Source: Oscillospiraceae bacterium
GTDB taxonomy: Bacteria; Bacillota; Clostridia; Oscillospirales; Ruminococcaceae
Assembly: GCA_016302225.1 (NCBI GenBank)
Contig: JAEDOB010000030.1
Coordinates: 1-12,999 of the forward strand
DNA: 12,999 nucleotides
Direction: 5' to 3'
Part shown: positions 7,152-12,999 of the stretch, one piece after another
Position numbering within the stretch: the stretch's first letter is position 1
How the letters are laid out: every line of letters starts with the position of its first letter
Notes under the pieces: generated by a model
Told to the model about the DNA's origin: nothing
Database searches by the model: none
The model's input: the letters and a program-made list of their open reading frames with translations, nothing else
Made by a program: the position numbers and the translations under genes

Positions 7152-8971
7152 TCAAAATATACCTTGTGCCAAACGAGGAAGATGTAGACCGTCCATATCT
7201 TTCGGCTGTTGTCCCGCTTGCCGTTTTTGTGTTCGTCAAGAAGGGAGATGAGCATATCGGTGTTGAAATAATGCTCGGCAGTTTCGGAGGTGAATGCGTC
7301 CTTTATGATGTTGTAATATTTGTCCTCTTTAAGCCAAACCCTGATGGGAACGGGGAAACCCAGCTTTTTCTTGTTGGCGGTCTGAGGGGGAGTTGCCTTC
7401 AGCGCAGCTTTTCTCATTGCCACTTTGGTGTTTTCATCGTTTACTCTGTATCTTGTGGGTATCTTTTCCGCCAGAGCCATAACTTCCTTGTCGAGGAAGG
7501 GAACACGCAGTTCAAGGGAGTTTGCCATGGACATTTTGTCGGCTTTCAGGAGAATATCTCCCGTCATCCAAAGGTGCAGGTCGAGGTACTGCATTTTGGT
7601 AACAGCGTCCTTATCCTTGACCTTATCGTAAAAGGGCTTGGTTATTGCCATTGCATCGGGGGCGTTGGTTTTGATTTTAAGGAGTGCTTTTCTTTCCTTT
7701 TCCGAGAACATATAGGCATTGCCGATGAAGCGTTCTTCCAGATCCTTGCTTCGTCTTACAAGGAAATTTATTCCTCTTTTCGGGGGCAGCTTTGAGGCAA
7801 CTGCGCCTATTCCTTTTCTTATGACCTTGGGAACGGCGTTATATGCGGGGATAGCCATAGGTTCTCTGTAAATGTTATATCCGCCGAAAATCTCGTCTGC
7901 GCCTTCGCCCGAGAGTACGACCTTGACATATTCCGAAGCCTTGTTGCAGACAAAATAAAGCGCAATTGCCGAGGGGTCAGCAAGGGGTTCGTCCATATGA
8001 TACTGTATTTTTGAAATGTTTCCCCAATATTCCTCGGGGGTGATGACCTTGCTGATATTTTCCTTGCCGATGTACTTGGAAAATTCCTTTGCCCAGCCTA
8101 TTTCGTTATACTTTTCGTCCGTGCCGAAGCCGACGGTAAAGGTCTTGTCAACATTTGCCACAGAAGCAACATAGCTGGAATCAACGCCGCTGGACAGGAA
8201 GCTTCCCACCTCAACATCGCTGATTTTATGTGCTTCTACGGAATTTTTGAAGGTATCGGAAATTCTGCTTACCCATTCGTCCATATCGGGATTTTCGTCG
8301 GCGTCGAACTTGATCTCCCAATATCTCTTGACAGTCAGCTTGCCGTCTTTGTATTTAAGGAAATGAGCGGGGGGCAGCTTATAGACATTCTTGAAAAATG
8401 TATCTGTTGTGGGGGAATATTGGAATGTGAGATAGTTTTCCAGAGCGTCCTCGTTCATTTCCTTCACAAAATCGGGGTGGGGAAGGAACGCCTTTATTTC
8501 CGAGCCGAACATAAAGGTGTCGCCCATGGTTGCATAGTAAAAGGGCTTTATCCCAAAGAAATCTCTTGCACCGAAAAGCTCCTTGGTGTTTTTGTCCCAG
8601 ATAACGAAGGAGAACATTCCTCTCAGTCTGTCCAGCAGCTTTTCGCCGAATTCCTCATAGCCGTGGAGAAGCACCTCGGAGTCGGTCCTGGTCTTGAAAA
8701 CGTGTCCCTTTGCGAGAAGCTCCTCTCTGATTTCCATAAAGTTGTAGATCTCGCCGTTGAAAAGGAGAATTTTGGAATTGTCCTCGTTATAGATGGGCTG
8801 GTGTCCCGAATTAAGGTCGATGATGCTCAGTCTGCGAAATCCCAGAGCAATGTCGCCATCTACATACTTACCCTCGGAATCGGGTCCTCTATGCTTAATT
8901 TTATCCATCATTTCTGCAATTACTTGATTGGCGTTGTTAATTTTGTTGGTAAATCCTACGTATCCGCACAT
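7148..8971 (-). CDS. asnB: Asparagine synthase, glutamine-hydrolysing
   Basis: This enzyme makes asparagine from aspartate, ATP and glutamine in the cytoplasm. The 607 residues match the class B enzymes. The glutaminase domain starts with MCGYVGF, leaving Cys2 as nucleophile after Met removal, and has KHRGPDSEG (26-34), LLFNGEIYN (69-77), RTDSEVLLHGY (95-105) and ARDFFGIKPFYY (135-146). The synthetase domain has the ATP-pyrophosphatase loop LSSGVDSS (259-266; the usual form is SGGVDSS), LSGEGADEIFGGY (353-365) and, near the C terminus, SLELRVPFLDKEVMALA. Both active sites look intact. The ATG at 8969-8971 has GGGAGG eleven bases upstream. It is first in the six-gene unit, with a promoter about fifty bases upstream. 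I see no T-box in that short leader. Related family members can modify peptides or cell-wall groups, so AsnB is the likely rather than proven role. Confidence 0.93.
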   Translation of the reverse strand: MCGYVGFTNKINNANQVIAEMMDKIKHRGPDSEGKYVDGDIALGFRRLSIIDLNSGHQPIYNEDNSKILLFNGEIYNFMEIREELLAKGHVFKTRTDSEVLLHGYEEFGEKLLDRLRGMFSFVIWDKNTKELFGARDFFGIKPFYYATMGDTFMFGSEIKAFLPHPDFVKEMNEDALENYLTFQYSPTTDTFFKNVYKLPPAHFLKYKDGKLTVKRYWEIKFDADENPDMDEWVSRISDTFKNSVEAHKISDVEVGSFLSSGVDSSYVASVANVDKTFTVGFGTDEKYNEIGWAKEFSKYIGKENISKVITPEEYWGNISKIQYHMDEPLADPSAIALYFVCNKASEYVKVVLSGEGADEIFGGYNIYREPMAIPAYNAVPKVIRKGIGAVASKLPPKRGINFLVRRSKDLEERFIGNAYMFSEKERKALLKIKTNAPDAMAITKPFYDKVKDKDAVTKMQYLDLHLWMTGDILLKADKMSMANSLELRVPFLDKEVMALAEKIPTRYRVNDENTKVAMRKAALKATPPQTANKKKLGFPVPIRVWLKEDKYYNIIKDAFTSETAEHYFNTDMLISLLDEHKNGKRDNSRKIWTVYIFLVWHKVYFE

Positions 8972-9027
8972 TAAAAAATCAGCCTCCCGAACTTTTTGGC
9001 AGCTTCAAAAAATTGCCGCATAAATTC

Positions 9028-9056
9028 ATTATACACTATATTAAATGCTTTTGCAA
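9028..9056 (-). promoter_or_regulatory. Sigma-A-type promoter of the asnB operon
   Basis: On the minus strand TTGCAA (9051-9056) and a perfect TATAAT (9028-9033) are separated by 17 bases. Transcription would begin near 9021, giving a leader of about 50 bases before asnB. Confidence 0.75.
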
Positions 9057-9123
9057 TAACATTATTTCCATTTATATATAAAATTTTGCGTCGGGTTTGC
9101 GGATTTTTTTAGCAGAAATCGCA

Positions 9124-9151
9124 TTGAATACTGCGGCTGATACTATATAAA
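9124..9151 (+). promoter_or_regulatory. Possible distal promoter toward the SGNH gene
   Basis: TTGAAT (9124-9129) is followed after 16 bases by TATAAA (9146-9151). The -10 box lies inside the inverted repeat at 9140-9158, so a protein bound there would block it. It is weaker than the proximal promoter and AT-rich sequence can mimic it, so this is tentative. Confidence 0.35.
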
Positions 9152-9158
9152 ATAGTAT
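9140..9158. repeat. Perfect 19-base inverted repeat, candidate operator
   Basis: ATACTAT (9140-9146) and ATAGTAT (9152-9158) are exact reverse complements around ATAAA. Size and spacing resemble operators of dimeric regulators such as TetR-family proteins, and one is encoded in the adjacent unit. It could instead form an RNA hairpin. The repeat is seen directly; the operator role is inferred. Confidence 0.5.
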
Positions 9159-9234
9159 AGGACGAAAAAAAACGAACTATCCGCAGCGGGACAATTCGGC
9201 TAGTTTCATCAAGGGAATGCAGCATGGCAGCTTG

Positions 9235-9247
9235 TGTAATTATTACA
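9235..9247. repeat. Short palindrome TGTAAT-T-ATTACA upstream of the SGNH promoter
   Basis: Six-base arms flank one central T, 35 bases before the -35 box at 9282. A similar sequence TGTCAATTATTA starts at 9254, about two helical turns further on. It may be a regulator site; AT-rich DNA makes chance likely. Confidence 0.3.
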
Positions 9248-9281
9248 AAACGATGTCAATTATTAAAATCTGAATATATTG

Positions 9282-9310
9282 TTGCATTTTGAAAAGTTTT
9301 GTATTATAAT
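9282..9310 (+). promoter_or_regulatory. Sigma-A-type promoter of the SGNH-DUF4358 unit
   Basis: TTGCAT (9282-9287) is followed after 17 bases by a perfect TATAAT (9305-9310). Transcription would start near 9317, about forty bases before the first start codon. Confidence 0.72.
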
Positions 9311-9357
9311 AGAAAACAGCAGGAAAAAAGTTGTTCCTGTGATTTCAGGATTTAAGG

Positions 9358-10215
9358 ATGGTGGGTATGAGAGGACAGGAAAAAAGACGTCCGAGATTCA
9401 GCGTTGGGCTGGTGTTCTTTCTGATTTTTTTGAGCTTTGCGGTCTGTTTTTTCATCTATATGAAAAATGGTCAGATACCCGAGGACAGCCTTTCGGCTTC
9501 GGGAGAAATAGTTGAGAGCGAACAAATCCCGACGCCCGAGGAAACAACTGCGCAGACCGAAGCACTGACGGCTTCGGAAACCGAGCCGCCCGAGGAAAAG
9601 CTTGTAAATCCCGTGCCCGAGAGTGCACCGAAGGGGCTTTCTTATCTTATCAATGAATGCAATTTCGTGGGCGATTCGCTTACGGTAGGGCTTTCAAGCT
9701 ACGGTCTGCTCCCCGAAAAAAATGTTATCGCAAATGTCGGCATGAATGTTTCAAAGATAAATACGGACACCATAACCACTCCCGACGGTGATATGACAGC
9801 GCTGGAGGCTCTTAAAAAGAATAATCCGAAAAATGTCTATATCATGCTGGGCAGCAACGGAATTTCGTGGCTGACAAATGAAAGCATGATCTCCGAGTAC
9901 GGTGTTTTCATTGATTCGGTCAAGGAAGCATTGCCCGAAGCGTCAATATATATCATCTCCATTCCGCCTGTTACGGCAAATAAGGAGATAGATACCAATT
10001 CGCCCATACTCAATTCGGATATTGACGCATACAACTCCGAGCTGTTAAAGCTTGCCGACAATAAGGGCGTATATTTTGTAGACCTGAACACAGGTCTGAA
10101 GGGCAATGACGGAAAGCTTGCCTCCGAACGCTCTGACGGTGACGGTATGCACTTTAAGAAGAGCACCTATGATATTATGCTTGATTATCTGCTGACACAT
10201 ACAGCAGATCAATAA
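9358..10215 (+). CDS. Membrane-anchored SGNH/GDSL-family hydrolase
   Basis: This is an extracellular SGNH-fold esterase/acyl hydrolase held by one N-terminal membrane anchor. Of the 285 residues, 15-35 form a hydrophobic segment after a basic start (RGQEKRRPR), so the bulk lies outside. A Glu/Thr/Pro-rich linker (about 40-90) leads to the catalytic domain: FVGDSLTVG (103-111) with nucleophile Ser107, block II ANVGMNVSK (125-133) with Gly128, block III MLGSNGISW (163-171) with Asn167, and block V DGMHFK (262-267) with Asp262 and His265. All four catalytic blocks are intact. Substrate is unknown; O-acetyl groups on peptidoglycan or polysaccharide are plausible. The start is ATG 9358 (AGGA seven bases upstream) or ATG 9367 (AAGGA eight bases upstream, three residues shorter); I cannot separate them. 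It is first in a two-gene unit. Confidence 0.87.
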   Translation: MVGMRGQEKRRPRFSVGLVFFLIFLSFAVCFFIYMKNGQIPEDSLSASGEIVESEQIPTPEETTAQTEALTASETEPPEEKLVNPVPESAPKGLSYLINECNFVGDSLTVGLSSYGLLPEKNVIANVGMNVSKINTDTITTPDGDMTALEALKKNNPKNVYIMLGSNGISWLTNESMISEYGVFIDSVKEALPEASIYIISIPPVTANKEIDTNSPILNSDIDAYNSELLKLADNKGVYFVDLNTGLKGNDGKLASERSDGDGMHFKKSTYDIMLDYLLTHTADQ

Positions 10216-10239
10216 AAAATGGAAAAGAGAGAGTTAAAA

Positions 10240-10755
10240 ATGAAGAGAAAATTTGCTTTTGCTGCCCTGGCTTTGGCTGCGGCAATGTCGCTGGCTGCTT
10301 GTTCCGAGCCGACTGTTGATACGGGAGATACTTCTGCCGATACGTCTGCCGTGTCCGTGTCCGAAAATGCTGCCGAGCCTTCGGAAATTACGGCGAAGAT
10401 CATCGCTGACATCGAAATGTCCTCGCTGGCAGAGGTGCAGTCCGACAGAATTGAAATGTACCTTGATGTCGATTTGGAGAAGGTTGACAGCTTTTCCATG
10501 TTTATCTGCGGTTCGGGCGGATTTGCCGATGAGGTGGGCGTTTTCAAAATGAAGTCCGACGCCGACTGCGAGGCACTGAAAACACTTATTACGGAGCGTC
10601 TGGACAAGAGAAAGGTCGATTTTGAGGACTACAATCCCGACGAATTTGAGAAGCTTGGCAAGGCTGTCTGCGGTGTGAGCGGGAACTACGTTTACTATGC
10701 GGTCACACCCGACAGTGACAAGGCTGAGAGCATTATCAAGGGATCTATCGGCTGA
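10240..10755 (+). CDS. DUF4358-like lipoprotein
   Basis: This is a small exported lipoprotein of unknown function. From ATG 10240 it has 171 residues, with a signal MKRKFAFAALALAAAMSLAA and lipobox LAAC (Cys21). A Ser/Thr/Asp/Ala-rich spacer follows. The domain that resembles DUF4358 as I remember it covers roughly residues 50-171: VGVFKMKSDADCEALKTLI, then LDKRKVDFEDYNPDEFEKL, KAVCGVSGNYVYYAVTPD and a final DKAESIIK. An in-frame ATG at 10219 would add seven residues but has no ribosome site; the chosen ATG has a weak GAGAG upstream and gives a standard signal peptide. It lies 24 bases after the SGNH stop and ends the unit at a strong terminator. The family call is from memory of its pattern; lipoprotein export is clear. 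Confidence 0.78.
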   Translation: MKRKFAFAALALAAAMSLAACSEPTVDTGDTSADTSAVSVSENAAEPSEITAKIIADIEMSSLAEVQSDRIEMYLDVDLEKVDSFSMFICGSGGFADEVGVFKMKSDADCEALKTLITERLDKRKVDFEDYNPDEFEKLGKAVCGVSGNYVYYAVTPDSDKAESIIKGSIG

Positions 10756-10773
10756 TCTGTGAATATTGGTTTT

Positions 10774-10817
10774 TCGGGGTATATCCGCCTTTGGGTATGC
10801 CCCGATTTTATTTTTTT
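10774..10817 (+). terminator. Strong intrinsic terminator after the DUF4358 gene
   Basis: TCGGGGTATATCC (10774-10786) pairs with GGGTATGCCCCGA (10793-10805) as a 13-pair stem, with two G-T pairs, around a six-base loop GCCTTT. TTTTATTTTTTT follows directly. It isolates the unit from pyrH. Confidence 0.92.
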
Positions 10818-10838
10818 GTAACTTTTTTTGAAAAACTC

Positions 10839-10867
10839 TTTACATATTGGGGAAAGTATAGTAAAAT
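10839..10867 (+). promoter_or_regulatory. Probable promoter of pyrH-frr-uppS
   Basis: TTTACA (10839-10844) and TAAAAT (10862-10867) are separated by 17 bases. Both boxes are imperfect, but position after the terminator and spacing fit. Transcription would start near 10874. Confidence 0.6.
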
Positions 10868-10881
10868 ATAACATAGGCATA

Positions 10882-10903
10882 TGCTCTGTGTCAGGGCAGA
10901 GCA
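10882..10903 (+). other. Hairpin in the pyrH leader
   Basis: TGCTCTG (10882-10888) and CAGAGCA (10897-10903) are perfect complements around an eight-base loop. No T tract follows, so it is not a terminator. It sits a few bases from the predicted 5' end and 39 bases before pyrH. A role in RNA stability or regulation is possible but unproven. Confidence 0.45.
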
Positions 10904-10942
10904 GTCATTACATTAAAAATGAGAATTTTGCGAGGTGCGATT

Positions 10943-11656
10943 ATGGAACCTAAATATCACAGAGTCCTTCTAAAGCTCAGCGGCGAAGCGTTGGCAGGTG
11001 ACAAGAAAACAGGTCTTGATTATTCTGTTATTACCGAGATAGGCAAGAGCATTAAAAAGTGTGCGGACGCAGGCGTTCAGATGGGAATTGTCGTTGGCGG
11101 CGGCAATTTCTGGAGAGGACGTTCCAGCGGTGCTATGGACAGAACAAGAGCCGACCATATCGGTATGCTTGCCACCACCATGAATGCGCTGGCTGTTGCC
11201 GATGTGCTTGAATCTCTGGGAATGGACGTAAGAGTTCAGACCGCTATTGCAATGCACCAGGTTGCAGAGCCTTATATCCGCAACAAGGCTGTCCGTCATA
11301 TGGAAAAGGGAAGAGTTGTTATCTTCGGCTGCGGTACGGGAAATCCCTTCTTCTCCACCGATACGGCTTCTACTCTGAGAGCTGCCGAGATCGAAGCGGA
11401 TATTGTGCTGAAGGCTACTATGGTTGATGGCGTTTACGATAAGGACCCCAACAAGTACGATGATGCGGTCAAGTTCGACAAGCTCAGCTTTAACGAGATA
11501 CTTGTGAGAAATCTGGCAGTTATGGACAGCACGGCAGCTTCTATGTGCAAGGATAATCATCTTCCCATACTTGTTTTCGATCTCAGCAGACCCGACAATA
11601 TTTACGACGCCTGCATGGGCGTTCCCGTAGGAACCATCGTATCCGATGAAGCTTAA
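10943..11656 (+). CDS. pyrH: UMP kinase
   Basis: UMP kinase phosphorylates UMP to UDP with ATP, feeding all pyrimidine nucleotides; bacterial enzymes are hexamers of the amino acid kinase fold. From ATG 10943 the protein has 237 residues, the usual size. Motifs are LLKLSGEAL (9-17), VVGGGNFWRGR (50-60), MDRTRADHIGMLATTMNALA (65-84) with the UMP-contacting Arg-Ala-Asp, GTGNPFFSTDTAS (131-143) and TMVDGVYDKDPNK (159-171). An upstream ATG at 10919 would add eight residues; the chosen one has GAGGTG five bases before it and fits the family N terminus. It leads the pyrH-frr-uppS unit, with frr 31 bases downstream. Confidence 0.96.
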   Translation: MEPKYHRVLLKLSGEALAGDKKTGLDYSVITEIGKSIKKCADAGVQMGIVVGGGNFWRGRSSGAMDRTRADHIGMLATTMNALAVADVLESLGMDVRVQTAIAMHQVAEPYIRNKAVRHMEKGRVVIFGCGTGNPFFSTDTASTLRAAEIEADIVLKATMVDGVYDKDPNKYDDAVKFDKLSFNEILVRNLAVMDSTAASMCKDNHLPILVFDLSRPDNIYDACMGVPVGTIVSDEA

Positions 11657-11687
11657 CACAATTAATTAACGAAAGGAATTTTATATT

Positions 11688-12242
11688 ATGAAAGAACAGA
11701 TGAATACTGCAAAAGCAAAAATGGAAAAGTGCATAAAGAGCCTGGAGCACGAGTTTACAACTATCAGAGCAGGCAGAGCAAACCCCGCCGTTCTCGATAA
11801 GGTTTTCGTGGACTATTACGGAGCACCCACTCCCGTAAATCAGCTGGCAGCTATTTCCGTCAGCGAGGCAAGAGTTCTCGTTATCCAGCCCTGGGACGCA
11901 GGCGCATTAAAGCCTATCGAGAAGGCTATCCAGACCTCCGAGATCGGCATTAACCCCACAAATGACGGAAAGGTTCTCCGCCTTGTGTTCCCTCAGCTTA
12001 CCGAGGAAAGACGTAAGGAGCTTGTTAAGCAGATAAAGAAGATGGGCGAGGAAGGCAAGGTAACTATCCGTTCCGTAAGACGTGACACAATGGAAAAATT
12101 CAAGACTATGAAGAAGAATTCCGAGATCACCGAGGACGATTTGAAGAACTGTGAGAAGGACGTTCAGAACCTGACCGACAAGTTTATTGCCGAGATAGAC
12201 AAGGCAGTTGCCGAAAAGGAAAAGGAAATTATGTCTATCTGA
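11688..12242 (+). CDS. frr: Ribosome recycling factor
   Basis: With EF-G, this factor splits the post-termination ribosome so that subunits can be reused. The 184 residues match the family length. The long three-helix domain is built from the N-terminal helix (MEKCIKSLEHEFTTIRAGRA, 12-31) and the C-terminal two helices (about 105-184), with the conserved IRSVRRDTMEKFK. Domain II (about 31-104) holds VDYYGAPTPVNQLAAISV and the IQPWD motif. An AAAGGA site lies about ten bases before the ATG. pyrH-frr linkage is very common in bacteria and supports the call. Nothing looks unusual. Confidence 0.97.
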   Translation: MKEQMNTAKAKMEKCIKSLEHEFTTIRAGRANPAVLDKVFVDYYGAPTPVNQLAAISVSEARVLVIQPWDAGALKPIEKAIQTSEIGINPTNDGKVLRLVFPQLTEERRKELVKQIKKMGEEGKVTIRSVRRDTMEKFKTMKKNSEITEDDLKNCEKDVQNLTDKFIAEIDKAVAEKEKEIMSI

Positions 12243-12275
12243 CATATGAAATTCTGAACGAAAAGGTGATTTTGC

Positions 12276-12986
12276 TTGGCTATAAACAGCGAAAAGCTGC
12301 CCGTCCATATCGGAATAATTATGGACGGCAACGGAAGATGGGCGCAGAACAGGGGGCTGCCGAGAGCTGCGGGTCATAAGGAGGGTGCGGAGGTTTTCAA
12401 CCGCATTACCAAGTATTGCAGAAAGATCGGGATAAGGTATGTGACCTATTATGCGTTCTCCACCGAAAACTGGAAACGTCCCGCAGACGAGGTAAACGCC
12501 CTGATGAAGCTGTTTGAGCAGTATCTCGGTACGGCTGAACAGTATGCAAAGGACAATGTGCGGCTTATTTTTATCGGAGATAAGTCCCGTTTCCCCGAAA
12601 AGCTTCGCCTAAAAATGGAGGAGCTGGAGAAAAAGTCCGAGAATTTCGACGCTATGACCGTTATTATGGCTATGAATTACGGCGGTCGGGACGATATTGT
12701 GAGAGCCGCCGCACGGGCTGCCGCACTCGTCAGGGACAGGAGCATTACCCCCGAACAGATAGACGAGAGCCTTATCTCTTCGCTGATATACACGGGCGGC
12801 ATTCCTGACCCCGATATGATAATTCGTCCGGGCGGGGAGAAACGGCTTTCCAACTTCCTTACATGGCAGTCTGCGTATTCCGAGCTGTATTTTACGGACG
12901 TGCTGTGGCCCGATTTCACCCCAAAGGAGCTTGACAAGGCTCTTGAAGAATTTGCACATAGAGGCAGAAGATTTGGAGGAGTATGA
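12276..12986 (+). CDS. uppS: Undecaprenyl diphosphate synthase (cis-prenyltransferase)
   Basis: This enzyme adds isopentenyl units in cis to farnesyl diphosphate, making the C55 carrier lipid used for peptidoglycan and other wall polymers. The 236 residues carry HIGIIMDGNGRWA (11-23) with catalytic Asp17, GLPRAAGHKEGAE (27-39), YYAFSTENWKRP (58-69), AMNYGGRDDI (132-141), IIRPGGEKRLSNFL (182-195) and WQSAYSELYFTDVLWPDF (197-214). Near residue 185 most relatives read RTSGE or RTGGE; Pro replaces Thr here. The start is TTG 12276, seven bases after AAGGTG, and it gives the expected N terminus. It follows frr by 33 bases, and the next start codon lies just after its stop. Confidence 0.96.
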   Translation: MAINSEKLPVHIGIIMDGNGRWAQNRGLPRAAGHKEGAEVFNRITKYCRKIGIRYVTYYAFSTENWKRPADEVNALMKLFEQYLGTAEQYAKDNVRLIFIGDKSRFPEKLRLKMEELEKKSENFDAMTVIMAMNYGGRDDIVRAAARAAALVRDRSITPEQIDESLISSLIYTGGIPDPDMIIRPGGEKRLSNFLTWQSAYSELYFTDVLWPDFTPKELDKALEEFAHRGRRFGGV

Positions 12987-12989
12987 TAT

Positions 12990-12999
12990 ATGGCTGTCA
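12990..12999 (+). CDS. Start of a downstream gene, probably phosphatidate cytidylyltransferase (three codons visible)
   Basis: ATG at 12990, four bases after the uppS stop, has GGAGGAG about eight bases upstream, so a gene very likely starts here. Only Met-Ala-Val is visible, so the product cannot be read. In many Firmicutes cdsA follows uppS; that is the sole basis for the suggestion. A second ATG at 12983 overlaps the uppS stop in another frame but is worse placed. Confidence 0.45.

Larger units (their letters stand above)
8972..9357. other. Divergent intergenic region (386 bases), no convincing gene
   Basis: This stretch separates asnB from the SGNH gene. It holds the asnB promoter, the proximal SGNH promoter, a possible distal plus-strand promoter (9124-9151), a perfect 19-base inverted repeat (9140-9158) between longer-range arms CTGCGG (9131-9136) and CCGCAG (9181-9186), and a second palindrome (9235-9247). 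It also contains a 22-codon open frame at 9224-9292 behind AAGGGA, which I do not call as a gene. There is no T-box motif and no riboswitch that I recognise. The length is generous for two simple promoters, so regulation or an unrecognised RNA is possible. Confidence 0.7.

Noticed and set aside
7166..7795. 209-codon open frame on the plus strand opposite the asnB C-terminal half
   Set aside because: Shadow of asnB, with no motif or start signal.
8228..8974. 248-codon open frame on the plus strand opposite asnB
   Set aside because: It lies wholly antisense to a clear asparagine synthase; the protein has no recognisable motif and there is no ribosome site. The frame stays open because of codon use in asnB.
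8972..9021. T-box or other amino-acid riboswitch before asnB
   Set aside because: The leader is only about 50 bases and lacks the T-box core sequence.
9061..9123. Intrinsic terminator before the T7 run at 9104-9110
   Set aside because: The preceding GC-rich bases (CGTCGGGTTTGCGG) do not form a convincing stem.
9131..9186. Transposon end or miniature mobile element from the nested inverted arms
   Set aside because: The arms are only six bases, no flanking target duplication is seen, and no transposase remnant is nearby.
10919..10942. Eight-residue N-terminal extension of PyrH
   Set aside because: The ATG at 10943 has a GAGGTG site and matches the family N terminus; the upstream ATG has none.
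10970..11659. 229-codon open frame on the minus strand opposite pyrH
   Set aside because: Antisense to an unmistakable UMP kinase gene and without family features.

Overview
The window looks like chromosomal DNA of a Gram-positive gut-type Clostridia bacterium, most likely Oscillospiraceae/Ruminococcus-like. This rests on strong AAGGAGG-type ribosome sites with several TTG/GTG starts, sigma-A-like promoters with 17-base spacers, a clostridial form of type II topoisomerase, a DUF4358-like lipoprotein and the pyrH-frr-uppS order. The taxon is an inference. I see no mobile element, CRISPR array, tRNA or rRNA, and most of the content is housekeeping.

Layout. (1) Bases 1-3512, minus strand: a three-gene unit prmA > parE-like > parC-like (cut by the left edge), read from a clear promoter at 3484-3512. 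(2) Bases 3551-9056, minus strand: a six-gene unit, asnB > lipoprotein GH3/NagZ-like > TetR regulator > HD-domain hydrolase > mntP > YbaK-type deacylase. It runs from a promoter at 9028-9056 to a probable terminator near 3551-3587. The genes are joined by 4-, 4- and 1-base overlaps and then gaps of 12 and 14 bases, so they are probably co-transcribed and partly translationally coupled. (3) Bases 8972-9357: a 386-base divergent intergenic region with promoters pointing both ways, a perfect 19-base inverted repeat over a possible extra promoter, and other repeats. (4) Bases 9358-10817, plus strand: a membrane-anchored SGNH/GDSL hydrolase and a DUF4358-like lipoprotein, closed by a very strong intrinsic terminator. 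(5) Bases 10839-12999, plus strand: pyrH > frr > uppS and the first bases of another gene (probably cdsA), behind a promoter and a short leader hairpin.

How the genes fit together. The right-hand unit joins UMP phosphorylation, ribosome recycling and undecaprenyl diphosphate synthesis, a common bacterial arrangement. The left-hand unit joins ribosomal protein L11 methylation with a topoisomerase IV-like enzyme. The middle unit is mixed: amino acid synthesis, an exported glycosidase, manganese efflux, tRNA proofreading, a metal-dependent phosphohydrolase and its own regulator. Three exported proteins (GH3, SGNH, DUF4358) flank the divergent region, which gives the middle a cell-envelope flavour.

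I found no convincing undescribed system. The best leads are the TetR/HD pair inside the mixed operon, the divergent region with its 19-base palindrome, and the altered motifs in the topoisomerase pair.
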